A stretch of 64,000 bases of DNA from Ochotona curzoniae (GCF_017591425.1 NW_024467119.1:79786894-79850893); one strand, 5' to 3'. Positions 44,600-56,545 are shown, counted from the first letter of the stretch. Program-made: numbers and translations. Notes: a model not told the origin generated them from the sequence alone.

Positions 44600-44815
44600 T
44601 GATTTGGCTTCCTCAGTGCAGCCCCCAAGGGGTGGGAGTGGGGCACAGGTGATGGATCAGGCAGCTGGATCCCAGCCACGCAGGTGCAGCCTTGGATTGA
44701 ACTCCTGTCTCCTGGCTTTGGCTTGGCCAACAGCTATTGCAGGCATCGGAGAGTGAACCAGCAGATGGACGATCAGTCTCTAGTTTAGATGAATTTGAAA
44801 ATAGAATAAAAATAA
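44600..44815 (+). mobile_element. Old C-type SINE
   Basis: 'gggtttgatttggcttcc', 'ctggctttggcttggccaac', 'gagtgaaccagcagatgg' keep the SINE order. Confidence 0.5.
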
Positions 44816-45058
44816 TATATATGATTATTTTGAGAATTAAGGAATTCCAGAATGATCTGTATTTCAAACACCTTTAAGTTGTAAATGATTATAAATTGCA
44901 CATAATACCTGAAAGATACTTCATCAGTATAACCAATACATATCTTCCAACTGTTGGCTTATTTTGAAGAATTACTGAATTTAATAATATTTACCAGTTA
45001 CTTTAAAAATATTTTAATGGAAAAATGGCGTGCTAACATATCTGAGGTTTTGTTTGCT

Positions 45059-45387
45059 TTTTAAAGCTTTATTTATTATTTATTTATTTGAAAGACAGTT
45101 ACAGAGAAGGAGAAACACAGAGTGTCCATCCTCTGGTTCATGCCCCCAATGGCCTTAACAGCCCAAGCCTGGGCCAGGCTGAAGTCAGGAGCCTGGAGCT
45201 CCTTCTGGATTTCCCAGGTCAGTAGTAGGGCCCAAGCACTTGGGCTGTCTTCTGCCTCTTTCCCGAGCACATTAGCTTAGCAGAGAGCTGGATTAAAAGT
45301 GGAGCCGCAAACACTCGAGCTAGCACTCATATGCATTGCTGACCTCGCAAAAGGTGACTTAACTCACTAAACACCACCTCCAGGCCC
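45059..45387 (-). mobile_element. C-type SINE
   Basis: 'ttaaagctttatttattattt' ... 'aacaccacctccaggccct'. Confidence 0.82.
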
Positions 45388-45489
45388 TATCTGTATTTTT
45401 CCATTGGAAAACACTCTACTCCTAAATTATGCTAAATATTATACAATATAATAGATATTATACTAGAATATAAAATTTACTCTAATACA

Positions 45490-45769
45490 GGGCCCAGTGC
45501 GGTAGCCTAGTGGCTAAAGCCCTTGCCCAGCACATGCTGGCATCCCATATGGGGTGCCAGCAGCCCTGCTTCCCATCCAGCTCCCTGCTTGTGGCCTGAA
45601 AAAGCAGTCAAGGACAGCCTAAAGCCTTGGGACCCTGCACCTGTGTGAGACCAAGAAGAAGCTCCTGGCTTGTGGCTTCAGATGGGCTCAGCTCCAGAAA
45701 TCTTTCTCTCTGTCTCTCCTTTTCTCTGTATATCTAGCTTTCCAATAAAAATAAATAAATCATAAAAAC
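45490..45769 (+). mobile_element. C-type SINE
   Basis: 'agggcccagtgcggtagccta' start. About 40 bp are missing at the 'gccattg...gtgaatc' part. 'ctctaatacag' and 'ttctaatgcag' flank it. Confidence 0.83.
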
Positions 45770-45889
45770 AAAAACATTCTAATGCAGATTATAGAATTAT
45801 AAATGGGATACCTCAAAAAGTTCACAAAAGGTAATTTTCATACAAATTTTGAAATCTGTACATTTATTTCCTAATATACATCTCCTAAA

Positions 45890-46530
45890 AAGACTTGCTT
45901 ATTTTTATTTATTTATTTATTTATTTAGATTTTTTTTTTTATTACAAAGTCAGATATACAGAGAGGAGGAGAGACAGAAGGGAAGATCCTCTGTCCGATG
46001 ATTCACTCCCCAAGTGACTGCAACGGCCGGTGCTGCGCCGATACGAAGCTGGGAACCAGGAACTTCTTCCAGGTCTCCCACGCGGGTGCAGGGTCCCAAG
46101 GCCCTGGGCCATCCTCGACTGCCTTCCCAGGCCACAAGCAGGGAGTTGGATGGGAAGCAGAACCCCTGGGATCAGAACCAGCATCCATATGGGATCCCGG
46201 CGCACTCAAAGTCAGGACCCCAGCCGCTAGGCCACGCTGCCGAGCCTGCTTATTTTTATTTAAAAAGCAGAGTTAAATAGAAGGAGAGACAGAGATCTTC
46301 CATTGCTGATTGATTCCTCAAATGCCTGCGAAGGCCAGCACTGGGCCGGGTCAGAGCCAGGAGCCTCTGTGTCTCATGTGGTGTAGGGCCCCAAGCATCT
46401 GGACCATGTGCTGCTGCTTTCTCAGCCCATAGCAGGGAGCTGGATCACAGGTGAAGCAGCAGGGACTCAAACTGGCACCCAGATGAGTTGCTGGCCCTAC
46501 AGGCAGAGGCTCACACAGCACCGACTACCC
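45890..46530 (-). mobile_element. Older C-type SINE, split by a younger one
   Basis: The tail side is at 45890-45911 and the remainder at 46247-46530 ('aaaaagcagagttaaatagaagg' ... 'cacacagcaccgac'). A younger SINE sits between. Confidence 0.7.
45912..46246 (-). mobile_element. C-type SINE, nested, complete
   Basis: Target duplication TGCTTATTTTTATTTA at 45896-45911 and 46247-46262, an exact match. The body is full length with many CpGs. Confidence 0.92.
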
Positions 46531-46989
46531 TTATGTACATTTTTCAGAAATTTTTTGAAAATCTCTTTCTTTTTTATTGTTTCAGTTATGACCTTCAAAG
46601 TGGAATATTAACATTTTACACAGGGCTTTATTTTATAAGTATGAATTTTTGTTATTAGATTTCTTTGCTATGTTTGGGGCCTTAAAGTTTATTTTGGCTT
46701 GCAAATCTATGGTCGATTTTTTTTTTTTTAATTTTAGGAAGATGATTAATCTGAAAAAGAGGTATAACTGGTTTGGGGTGGTGTCTTGGCATTACTAATA
46801 GATCTTGTTGATGCTGTGGGTTGGAACCAGTGACTAGACAACCATTAAAGGGAAGCTTTCACTGTTCCCTTAATGTGTACTGAGAAGTGAAACATTTCCC
46901 AAAGCCCTGCTACAGGAACTAACTTTCTCAAGATAGTATAGGAATAGTAAAAACAGATATCTGTTTTACAATCTGACCTGCCAGTTAAG
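46531..46989. other. Intron 3 unique sequence
   Basis: AT-rich, nothing recognised. Confidence 0.35.
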
Positions 46990-47001
46990 ATGGTATTTAG
47001 G

Positions 47002-47302
47002 GGGCCCAGCGCAATGTCTTGGTTGGCTAATCTTCCCCCTGCAGATACTAGGATCCCATGTTGGTGCCAGTTTGTGTACCAGCTGCTCCACTTCCCATCC
47101 AGCTCCCTGCTTGTGGCCTGGTAAAGCAGCGGAGGATGGCCCACAGACTTAGGACCCTGCACCCAAATGGAAGACCCAAAAAAGTTCCTGGCTTCAGATC
47201 AACTCTACTCCAACTGTTGTGATCACTTAGAGAGCAAACTGGTAGATGGAAGGTCTTTGTCTTTCTCTCTAAAATCTACCTTTCCAATAAAAATAAACAA
47301 AA
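47002..47302 (+). mobile_element. C-type SINE
   Basis: 'gggcccagcgcaatgtcttgg' start. Exact 12-bp target duplication ATGGTATTTAGG (46990-47001, 47303-47314). Confidence 0.9.
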
Positions 47303-47314
47303 ATGGTATTTAGG

Positions 47315-47545
47315 ACACAGGCACTCCATGTTGGAATACCTAGGTTTAAGTCCCTGCTCCAGCTTTCAGTTCCAGTTTTGTGCTGGTGTATCCTCTGGGA
47401 AACAGCAGATAATGGCCCAAGAACTTGGATTCTTGCCACTCATGTGAGTCACGGATTGGATTCCAATGCTGGCCATTTTGGACTTCGGGAGTAAACCAGT
47501 AGAAGGGAGCTCATTCACTCTGTCTCAAAAAAATATTTTAAAATG
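47315..47545 (+). mobile_element. Old C-type SINE
   Basis: 'aatacctaggtttaagtcc', 'gataatggcccaagaacttgg', 'gtaaaccagtagaaggg'. The head is lost where the younger SINE inserted. Confidence 0.6.
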
Positions 47546-47579
47546 TTTACCCACTGACTGCATGTAGCTAGACTTAAAA

Positions 47580-47835
47580 AAAAAAAGATTCACTGAAAAT
47601 GTTGGTAGAGTGATAAAGAAGAGATGTGCAGAGGCCGGGGGTGTGCTTTGGGGGGAAGCAGTACCTTCCATACAGTGCTTCACAATCCAGATGCCTGTGA
47701 CAGCAGGTTGGTCTAAGCCAGCAAGGTTATGAGCCAGGAACTCCTTCCAGTGCTCCTAGGTGGACTGGAGCTGTTACCTACTGACTTCTGGGTGTTAGTA
47801 TGAGCAGAAAAAGCCATGTACCCCAGACTCCAAAT
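47580..47835 (-). mobile_element. Old C-type SINE
   Basis: Highly diverged: 'accttccatacagtgcttcac', 'gagccaggaactccttcc'. Confidence 0.45.
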
Positions 47836-47948
47836 GACACTTCAGTGTGGAGTGGGGCATCCAATTACACCTGACCCCACGGTGTCCAACATCTGCCCCA
47901 GCATTTAAATTCTATCGCAAAAGATTTATGTATATGTATGTATGTATT

Positions 47949-48262
47949 TGGGCCTGGCTCAATAGTCCATTGGCTAAATTCTCGTCTTCCATCCACCAGG
48001 ATCCCATATGGGCTTTGGTTCGTATCCCTGCTGCTCTGCTTCCCTTCTGACACCCTGCTTGTTGTCTTGAAAAGCAGTAAAGAATGGCCCAAGGCCTTGG
48101 GACCTGGCACCCACATGGGAAACCTAGAGAAAGCTCCTGACTTACGGTCAGCTCAGCTCCAGCCATTCGGCCAGTTGGGAAGTGAACCAGCAGATGGGAG
48201 ATCTTTCTCTCTGTCTTTTCTTCTCTGTGTAAATCTGCCTTTCCAATAAAAAAATGAATCTT
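47949..48262 (+). mobile_element. C-type SINE
   Basis: 'gggcctggctcaatagtccat' start, 'ctgcctttccaataaaaaaatg' end. Abuts an inverted SINE. Confidence 0.85.
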
Positions 48263-48586
48263 TTTAAAAATATATTTATTTGAAAGGCAGAGTCACAGAG
48301 AGGAAGGAGTGGAACTTCTCTCCACTGGTTCACTCAGCAAATATCTGCAACAGCAGGACATGGCCAGGCCAGAGTCAGGTGCCAGGACTTTCCTCTGGGT
48401 CCGCCACATGAGTGACAGGGCCATTAGCTGCTGCTTTTCCCAGGCCATTAGCAGGGAGTTGGACCAAACGTAGAACAGCCAGGACGTGAACCAGCGTGTA
48501 TAGGATGACTGCATCTCAGGGCGTGGCTTACCTAGATGACAGCATCACAGGGTGTGACTTAACTGGCTGTGCCATGACACCAGCCC
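48263..48586 (-). mobile_element. C-type SINE
   Basis: 'atatatttatttgaaaggcag' head, 'gccatgacaccagccc' end. A 45-bp piece ('gcatc(t)cagggcgtg...') is duplicated near 48510-48560. Confidence 0.8.
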
Positions 48587-48982
48587 TTTTGTTTCTTTTA
48601 ATGAGAAAATATTGAATTTACCCAGTTATTAACTGTTTTCTAAACAGTTATAACTCAGTAGTGAGGGTAGTGTAGATTATATTTTAAGTTATTTACCCTA
48701 TTGAATGAGTATAAAATTCCTAGCTAGTTTATAACAAGACATGGTAGAAATTTAGTATTGGGGTTCTACAGTGGTTATTTAATCATGGATCCGTGTGAGG
48801 TTACTAAAATCAACAATGGGAAACACCATCCTTAAATTAATCAATCTTGTTTTGATGTAGTATTATCCACATGCTAATGAATATTCCATATGAATGTTTT
48901 TTCTCAGCTGGTATTATTTCTTCTATTTCTACATGTCATCTGTTTTCTAAACTGAATCACCTTTTAAAAAAATTGTTTGTTT
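48587..48982. other. Intron 3 unique AT-rich sequence
   Basis: Nothing recognised. Confidence 0.4.
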
Positions 48983-49283
48983 AGGGCCTGGCATAGTATG
49001 CTAATCTTCACCTATGGTCCCAGCGTCCCATGTGGGCACCAGTTTTAGTCCTGTCTGCTCCACTTGTGACGCAGCTTCCTGCTTACAGCTTGGGAGAGCA
49101 GCAAAGGATGGTTCAATTCCTTGAGCCTGTAACCCTTTTGGTGACCCAGAATAAGCAGTCCTGGCTTTGGTCCAGCTTAGCTTTGGCAGCCATATTGGGG
49201 CTGAACCAGTGGATGGATGATCTCTCTCTCTCTCCTTATCTTTATAACTGTTTTTCAAATAAAAATAATATTTTTTAAAAAAA
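48983..49283 (+). mobile_element. C-type SINE
   Basis: 'agggcctggcatagtatgcta' start, '(TC)n' before the tail, polyA end. Confidence 0.82.
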
Positions 49284-49540
49284 AATGTTGGACAGAGATT
49301 TAGAGAGACAGGTTGAAAGAGTTCCCTTCCACTGGCTCACATCCTTACTCAGCGCCTGCAATGGCTGAGGCTGGGTCAGGACCAGAGTACGAGCTAGACA
49401 CACAGTCCACATTCTTCTGTGAGTGGCAGGAACCCAGGGCTTGAGCCAGTGCTGTTCCCTCCCAGAGCCTACGCCAGCGGGTCGCCAGTCAGGACCTGGA
49501 AGCCACACGTCAAACTCAAGCACTTTTGCATGGGCCGCAG
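49284..49540 (-). mobile_element. Old C-type SINE
   Basis: 'ggacagagatttagagagacagg', 'cttccactggctcac' head. The right half is diverged. Confidence 0.6.
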
Positions 49541-50142
49541 ATGTATCTCTCATTGGGTTAAACTCTGTCTGCTCTCTTGACTGTTGTCAAGATGTGTAGC
49601 ACATACCTCAGATTGACAGCCATCTAACATATTTTCTTTGACAGCTTAGTATAGGAAGTATGTTATACCACAGAAACTTTAGGAATTATAAATAATGCTG
49701 TTCCCAGTGACTGTTACTAAGACAGTCACAGTACTGTAAGTCTGCAAGAATCAGTCTTAGGTATTCTGAGAAGACTTCTCAGAAGTTACAGGAAATTTGA
49801 AGAGATAATTTAATAATGAGTTTATGTAATGAATACAATGAATTTTCAAATACAGTTTCTAACTAAATAGACCTTTAGTTATTTGGAGAGGGGCACCTAA
49901 TAAGTGGAAACTACATAGAAAAGTTTGAGAGTTTAATACTTTTTTTCTGCACAAAATAAGAAAATACCTCTTAAACCTTTCTTTCTACTCTTCCTTACTA
50001 AAGTAATGAAATTAGACCCAGTGTAGTTTGACTTGTTTGTGACATTGACCTGAGCCAATGACAGATTTCATTTTGTCTTCGTAAATTCTGTGTCAAGAAA
50101 GTTTATCTTAACAAGTCCTTTTATTTGTTTTTGGTTCTCTAG
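49541..50142. other. Unique sequence upstream of MND1 exon 4
   Basis: AT-rich. Ends in the pyrimidine tract and acceptor of exon 4. No repeat recognised. Confidence 0.5.
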
Positions 50143-50217
50143 CTGTCTGAGGGAAACCAGAAGCATGCGATCTTGCAGAAAAACATTGAGAAAGCTAAAA
50201 TTGGCCGACATGAGACG
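50143..50217 (+). CDS. MND1: MND1 coding exon 4
   Basis: This 75-bp exon is phase 0 at both ends (25 codons, about residues 93-117). It has a ttggttctctag acceptor and a GTAAGT donor at 50218. It reads LSEGNQKHAILQKNIEKAK followed by IGRHET. The Leu/Ile spacing and the charged flanks fit the first coiled coil that pairs with HOP2. It is reached across the 39.5-kb intron 3. Because the exon is symmetric, it could be skipped without a frameshift, at the cost of 25 coiled-coil residues. Confidence 0.95.
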
Positions 50218-50454
50218 GTAAGTTGGTGTCCAGATTCCTTAATAATGACGGTTCCTACTAGAGTAAGGGCCGCAAGCTGTCTGTGAGGAGGATGCCACTC
50301 CTGGGGGAAGAGCTTAACACAGCAAAAGGCACGGACACTTCACCTGGGAGGATCAGACTTCTTGTCACTGTTCCTGCTGGTATGGCCGCATTAGCAAAGG
50401 AGACCCTCCCCCCAAGGGCCAGGCAGCCTGGGTTGGAAAGCCTCCCACATTCTC

Positions 50455-50580
50455 TGCTCTCAGTTGTAGAATGGAAATAATGAAATCTACCTCACTCTTT
50501 ATTGGTGGGCTAAGCTACTTAGTACTTGCAAAGCCCTTGGAAAAGGATTTAGTACAGGCAAGGCCTGCATAAATGTAAAC
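50455..50580 (+). repeat. MIR
   Basis: 'ctctcagttgtagaatggaaataatgaaatctacctc' followed by 'gtacttgcaaagcccttgg' matches the MIR core and 3' part. Confidence 0.5.
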
Positions 50581-51399
50581 TTCAGTTTTTAAGGAATTTT
50601 TATTTTCTCTAATTTGTTGCACAACAGAGTGAAAAATAGCAACACAATGTTTGTAGGATGGTAATATTTTTTAACTATTTAAATGACGATCCACCTACTT
50701 TGTAAGAACTATCCTCTAAACACTATATTTAAAAATTTTATTTTTAAAAATTGGTTTACTTTCTAGTGTCATAATGTCAGGAAGGGTAGTAACCAAACAG
50801 TGTTGAAGAACAGTGTGACCACAAGCCATTTCAGCTGTTTCTTTGTCACTGATTGTCATATGTTGGCAGCTGTGTCTCACAGCCTTATGGTAGCTTTATG
50901 CGTTCGTAATTAATTCACATTTTTCTTATGTGTGAACTGTCTGCAAAGTCAGCTAGGAACTGCAGAATGATCATTTCTGCAGAATATTCAAGAAAAGATC
51001 TTTGTGGAGCATGACGTAACTGTGCTGTAGTTAACAGGCATGATTACCACTTTAGTTGATCCTCATTTTTTTCGTATGAATGACACTGGGAATAATATGG
51101 AAAAACATCTTCACCTAATAATGACACGCCTTTGCCCAGAAGTGTCAACCAGTTAGTCTACTGTTTGCCCAATGAAACCAGTGCAACTTAGGCGCTGGGA
51201 GCAAACCCTACTGGCAAATCTAGCTGATACTGGCACCTGTCAAGAGAGTATAGTAACTCAGAAAGATTACTGAGAAAGACCAAGTCTTCTGCTTGGTGAG
51301 ACGTGAGGCATTTTCAGAAGCAGCAGGCCCCTCTATGCTAGATACTCATGCTGTGGAGAAAAACAAGTAGCTAACATGTTTGTTTTGCTGTGAACCAGG
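50581..51399. other. Intron 4 unique sequence
   Basis: No exon or recognisable repeat. Confidence 0.4.
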
Positions 51400-51555
51400 C
51401 AAGTGCTATTAAGATGCATTTCTTGTGTTCTTTGAATCCTGTGAAACAATCCTGCAAAGATACCCCTGTCACTGTCTTAACATTTGGGGAACCAGACATA
51501 TGAAGAAGTCAACTAATTTGGCAAAGACCACAGTGCTAGCAAGCACCGTGTCTGT
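51400..51555 (-). repeat. Possible MIR
   Basis: 'aacaatcctgcaaagatacc', 'gaagtcaactaatttggcaaagaccacagtgctagcaag' faintly follow antisense MIR. Confidence 0.35.
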
Positions 51556-51560
51556 GATAG

Positions 51561-52545
51561 GAGGGCTGTCAGTGCGATCTTGTGGATGTGTGTCCCTCTG
51601 TTGATATTGGAGAGCTGTCATTGTGTTCATGTGAATGTGTGTCCCTCTGATTGGGGAGCTGTCAGTGTGATCACATGGATGTGTGTTCCTCTGAATGGGG
51701 AGCCGTCAGTGTGATCACATGGATGTGTGTCCCTCTGTTGATATTGGGGAGCTGTCATTGTGTTCATTTGAATGTGTGTCCCTCTGATTGGGGAGCTGTC
51801 AGTGTGATCACATGGATGTGTGTCCCTCTGATTGGGGAGCTGTCATTGTGATCACATGGATGTATGTCCCTCTGAATGGGGAGTCGTCAGTGTGTTCATG
51901 TGAATGTGTGTCCCTCTGATTGGGGAGCTGTCAGTGTGATCACATGGATGTGTGTCCCTCTGATTGGGGAGCTGTCATTGTGATCACATGGATGTATGTC
52001 CCTCTGAATGGGGAGTCGTCAGTGTGTTCATGTGAATGTGTGTCCCTCTGATTGGGGAGCTGTCAGTGTGATCACATGGATGTGTGTCCCTCTGATTGGG
52101 GAGCTGTCAGTGTGTTCACATGGATGTGTGTCCCTCTGATTGGGGAGCTGTCATTGTGATCACATGGATGTGTATTCCTCTGATTGGGGAGCTGTCAGTG
52201 TGTTCATGTGAATGTGTGTCCCTCTGATTGGGGAGCTGTCATTGTGATCACGTGAATGTGTGTCCCTCTGATTGGGGAGCTGTCAGTGTGATCACGTGGA
52301 TGTGTGTCCCTCTGATTGGGGAGCTGTCATTGTGATCACGTGGATGTGTGTCCCTCTGATTGGGGAGCTGTCATTGTGTTCATGTGAATGTGTGTCCCTC
52401 TGATTGGGGAGCTGTCATTGTGTTCACATGGATGTGTGTCCCTCTGATTGGGGAGCTGTCAGTGTGATCACATGGATGTGTGTCCCTCTGAATGGGGAGC
52501 TGTCTGAGTGTGCACGTGGATGTATGTCCCTCTGCTGCCTCTGAC
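51561..52545. repeat. 44-bp minisatellite (about 22 units)
   Basis: The unit is built from 'gtgatcacatggatgtgtgt', 'ccctctgattggggagctgt' and 'cagt'. Variants include 'gttcatgtgaatg', 'gaatggggagtcgtc' and a few longer units with 'gttgatattgg'. A 3-unit (132 bp) higher-order block is duplicated: the 'gtatgtccctctgaatgggg' variant occurs at 51861 and 51993. It lies in intron 4. Confidence 0.97.
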
Positions 52546-52591
52546 TGCATTAGCTTTCTCCTCATTTGTTTTTCCTCCATTTCTTTTTCAA

Positions 52592-52893
52592 AAATGTACT
52601 TATTATTCACTTGAAGATCAGTTACACATTGAGGAGAAGCAATAGATATCTTCCATTCTTTACATGATGCTCCAGTAGCTACAATGGATAGGACTGGGCA
52701 AGCCTGGTTTCAGCAGCTTGCAGCTCCATCCAGGCCTCCCATGTGGGTGGCAAGGTCAGTGGTTTGCTGCTTCCCCAGGTGCATTGGTAGAAGGCTAGAT
52801 CAGAAGTGGACCTGCTAGGATGCAATCTGGTGCTTGTGTGGAATGCCAGCACTACCAGTGGTAGCTTCACTCATTGAGCTGCAATGTCAACCC
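52592..52893 (-). mobile_element. Old C-type SINE
   Basis: 'acttattattcacttgaagatcag' head, 'agctgcaatgtcaaccc' end. Confidence 0.65.
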
Positions 52894-52969
52894 TTGGTTT
52901 TGCTTTTGCAGCATATGTTATATGGGTGAGGATAATAAATAATAGTCATCTTGTGTTCGAGACTTTTAA

Positions 52970-53265
52970 ATTTTGTGTTTGTTTATTAGAAAGGCAAAGA
53001 TTGGCAGCAAATGAGGGAGAGAAAGAGACACACATCTGCTCATTCTGTCCCCACATGTCTGCAGTAACCAGGGCTGTCCAGAACCAGGAGCCAGGATCTC
53101 CATACTAGTCTCCCCTAGGTGACAGGATCCCAAGTTCTTAGGCCACCTTTGGCTGCACTCCCTGCCACTTGACCAGGAAGTTGGATCAGTTGTGTTGTCT
53201 GGAGTTGAAATCAGCTTCTTATACAATACAAGTAGCCTGTGGCACCACTGCACTGCAGGTGCCAT
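52970..53265 (-). mobile_element. Old C-type SINE
   Basis: 'tgtttgtttattagaaaggcaaag' head, 'cactgcactgcaggtgcc' end. Confidence 0.6.
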
Positions 53266-53311
53266 GCTTGGTGGTGTTTTTTTACACCTGAGCTGTGTTG
53301 TCTAATGTAAT

Positions 53312-53341
53312 ACACACACACACAAACACACACACACACAC
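53312..53341. repeat. (CA)n microsatellite
   Basis: About 14 CA repeats with one interruption. Confidence 0.95.
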
Positions 53342-53733
53342 CTTGGAGAGTGCAGCTCTGGAACTTTCCTGTCAGTGCAGAGAGCATGTGCTTTGAGTAG
53401 GCATTCTGGGCAGAGGAAAGCCTAGGAGCTGGACAGTGCAGCCCATTGGGGAGCTAACAGTAAAAGTAGGAAAATCCCCACACCCACTACAGGGTAACAG
53501 AGATCCTGAGATGCAGCTCATTGAGGCAGCTGGATTGTGCCTCTGATTTAAAGTTCTTTACTGTAAGCTTTGCTAGCATTTTTATTTGTATCTAACCTTT
53601 CATAAATATGAGCTGATGCCTGTGGTATCATAAGATTGACCTATTAGAACTGTAGCTAGAAGTTTCAAATGATATCCGTATGTTGTAATTAAAACCTTTA
53701 TTCGTATTTACTTTTAAAGGAAAGTAGCTGAAG
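53342..53733. other. Intron 4 unique sequence
   Basis: Nothing recognised. Confidence 0.4.
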
Positions 53734-53984
53734 GCCTCAAGCTTGGGTTAAACTGCTGGTGCAGTGCTGGTATCCCTTATGAGAGTCCGTTTTTGTTGCT
53801 GCTGCTCTACTTTCAATGCAATTCCCTGCCACCATCGCTGGGAAAGCAGCAGATGCTGCCCAGATCCTTGGACTACTGCACCCAAGTGGGAGACCCAGCA
53901 GAATCTCCTGGCTTTGCCTTGGCCCAGTCCTAGCCAGTGCAGCCATTTAAATAATAGATAAATGAATAAATTAATTTTAGAAAA
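53734..53984 (+). mobile_element. C-type SINE
   Basis: 'cactgcacccaagtgggagacccagcagaatctcctggc' core, tail 'gataaatgaataaattaat'. Confidence 0.72.
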
Positions 53985-54000
53985 GTTGTCTGGAATACTT

Positions 54001-54622
54001 TTTTAAGGTTTATTTTTTATTTGAATGGCAGATGTTTTGGGTCTGGCATAATAGCCTAGTGACTAAGGTCCTCACCTTGGATGTGCTGGGATCCCATATG
54101 GGTGCCAGTTCATATCTTGGCTGCTTCACTTTCCTTCTAGCTCCCTTTTTGTGTCCTGGGAAATCAGTCGAGAACGGCCCAAAGCCTTGGGACCCTGCAC
54201 CCACATGGGAGATCCAGAAGAAGCTCCTGGCTCCTGGCTTCAGGTGGGCTCAGCTCTGGCTGTTGTGGCCACCTGGGGAGTGTACCAGTGAATTGAAGAC
54301 CTTTCTCTCTCCTCTCCGTAAATCTGACTTTCCAATAAAAACCAATAATTTTTTTTTAGAAGGCAGATTTTGCAGAGAGAAAAGCAGGTACAGATTCCAT
54401 CCACTGGTTCATTCACTAAATGGCTGCAGTGGTCAATGCCTGGAGCTTTCTCTGGATCTTCCAGGTGAGTACAGAGGCCCAAGGACTTGAGCTGTCTCTA
54501 CTGCTTTCCCAAGCCATGAACAGGGAGCTGGATTAGAAGTGAAGCAGCTGGCAAACTGACACCGTTATGGAATGCCAGCACTGCAGGCAGAGAATTAGTT
54601 TGCTGTGCCGCCATGCTAGCCC
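54001..54622 (-). mobile_element. Older C-type SINE, split by a nested SINE
   Basis: Tail side 54001-54037 ('ttttaaggtttattttttatttgaatggcag'). The remainder 54359-54622 ends 'gctgtgccgccatgctagcccc'. Confidence 0.75.
54038..54358 (+). mobile_element. C-type SINE, nested
   Basis: 'gggtctggcataatagccta' start, 'gactttccaataaaaacc' end. 'aatggcagat' / 'aaggcagat' flank it. Confidence 0.88.
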
Positions 54623-54979
54623 CTAGAATACTTTCAAAATACATAGTTATTTCTGTTAAATGCTACTTAATTTTAATACAATCTTGTGATATCATCCAAA
54701 AAGCCATACAGTAATTTTTCCTAGTATGATGACAATCTTGTGTGCATAATTTTACCTCATCTGTTTTTGAACATTTATTCCGTTTCCTATGTCTTCAATA
54801 TATTTGTTTAAAATGCATGAAATTTCAGAGAAAAAATTGAACTTGTTCCTATGCTAACTAAATGTATATAATGTCAAAAACCTAATGTACATCATGTACC
54901 AGAAATAAAGTATAAAATATATTATGGCATAACAGGATGTTCTTTGTCTTAATTGAACATAAAATTATTTCGAATGCAG
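54623..54979. other. Unique sequence upstream of MND1 exon 5
   Basis: AT-rich. Ends in the exon 5 acceptor. Confidence 0.5.
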
Positions 54980-55094
54980 GAAGAACGAACTATGCTAGCA
55001 AAAGAGCTTGCTTCACTGCGGGAGCAAAGGGAGCAGCTGAGAGCAGAAGTGGACAAATATAAGGAATGTGACCCGCAAGTCGTAGAAGAAATAC
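54980..55094 (+). CDS. MND1: MND1 coding exon 5
   Basis: The acceptor is cgaatgcag (ending 54979) and the donor is GTAAGT at 55095. The 115-bp exon encodes about residues 118-155 plus the first base of an Arg codon. It starts EERTMLAKELASLREQREQL and ends in KYKECDPQVVEEI. The E/K/L-rich heptads continue the coiled coil, and CDPQVVEEIR is a conserved MND1 block. The following exons (about 49 codons: the second coiled coil and the acidic C-terminus) are not in the remaining 8.9 kb of the window. Confidence 0.95.
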
Positions 55095-55678
55095 GTAAGT
55101 GTATACCTCGACTCGAGGGTCTTTACTGGATGAATGAGTAGCTACTTGGAGTTGCCTGGTAGCCATTCTCAGTACATGAAAGAATAGAGCCCGTTAGAAT
55201 AACATTCTGCTTGAGTGCTATAATTTTACATTTGTAGTGCAATACCTTGATATTTCCTCCAGTAAGTCTAGTGCTAGAGCACTCAACAGTGACAGCTGCG
55301 ACATTGTACGCATCTAAGACGTCGGGAAGGTGGGAAACTGGGAGTTCAGTGAAGGAGCTACTTTGGTTCTTGATCCTCAAAAGAGATCCACTTCTATCAT
55401 TCAGGAAAAATGATACCGTAAGACGATAGGAGAGGGTGGGGTTGAAGGCTTTGAGAGAAATTGGGGACTGTTTGGTTGCAATTAAGCTGACCTAATCCAT
55501 CATGAATTCTTTTTGCCACTGAAATTAATGAGTAGTTCAGTTGGTGTCTACATAAATCTAAAGCTTCATTTTACATGTAAGCCCCTGTCTGGCCTCACTC
55601 CAAAAGGCACAGTTCATACAGACGGTGTACACAGCCTCAATGGTATCACTTGCCTTAGCAGGTAGGGTGATTGATCTC
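55095..55678. other. Intron 5 unique sequence
   Basis: Starts with the exon 5 donor. No further MND1 exon and no recognisable repeat. Confidence 0.45.
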
Positions 55679-55980
55679 TCAAGCTTTGTTTTATTTACTT
55701 GGAAGACAGAGTTACAGAGAGAGAAGGAGAGTTAGAGGGGTCTTCCATCCATGTGCTGGCTCACTCCCCAGATGGCCATGGCTGCTAGGACACAGCAAGA
55801 CTGAAGCCAGGAGCCAAATGCTACTTCAGAGTCTCCCACGAGAGTGCAAGGGCCTGAAGACTTGGACTACGTGGGGCTGCATTCCCAGCCTCATTAGTAG
55901 GGATCTGGCCTGGAAGTGGAACAATTGGGACTGGAACTGGCACCCATACAGGATCTTGACATTACAGATGACATGATTTT
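55679..55980 (-). mobile_element. C-type SINE
   Basis: 'gttttatttacttggaagacag' ... 'ggaactggcacccatacagg'. The 5' edge is degraded. Confidence 0.75.
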
Positions 55981-56218
55981 TAAAAGAGAGGTGGAGGCAG
56001 AATTCTCAAGCTAGTTGATTCTTTGTAAATGAAGTATTAGGGCAGATGTGTTAGCTTTTTCGTGTTGCCTACAGATTGATTTATCATCAGGAGAAAGCGC
56101 TGTACAAGTCTGAAATAAAATGAAACCCTTTATAATCTATTTGAAAGTTTTAGGAAATTATCAGCAAGCTCTAAGTGGATACAGCCACGTCATAGCAGCC
56201 TATGGTTGATCTTGAAAA

Positions 56219-56545
56219 GGGATCCAGCACAATGGCTCCTTGGATTAATCGTCACCTTGCATGAGCTGGGATGTCATATGGGCACTGGTTCATTTCTCAG
56301 CTGGTCCACTTCCCATCCAGCTCCCTGCTTGTGGCCTGGAAAAGCAGTGGAGGACAGCCCAAGGTCTTGGAACCCTACACCCACGTGGGAGACCAGGAAA
56401 AAGCTTCTGGCTCCTGACTTCGGATTGGCTCAGCTCCAGCCATTGCAGCCACTTGGGGAGTGAACCAGAACGAGGGTCTTTCCCTCTGTCTCTCCTCTCT
56501 ATAAAATCTGCCATTCCAATACAAATAAGTAAACTCTTTTTTAAA
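56219..56545 (+). mobile_element. C-type SINE
   Basis: 'gggatccagcacaatggctcc' start, 'ctgccattccaatacaaataag' end. Confidence 0.83.

Noticed and set aside
51561..52545. Second CRISPR-like or coding repeat array
   Set aside because: Contiguous 44-bp units without spacers. 44 is not a multiple of three, so no long frame is kept.
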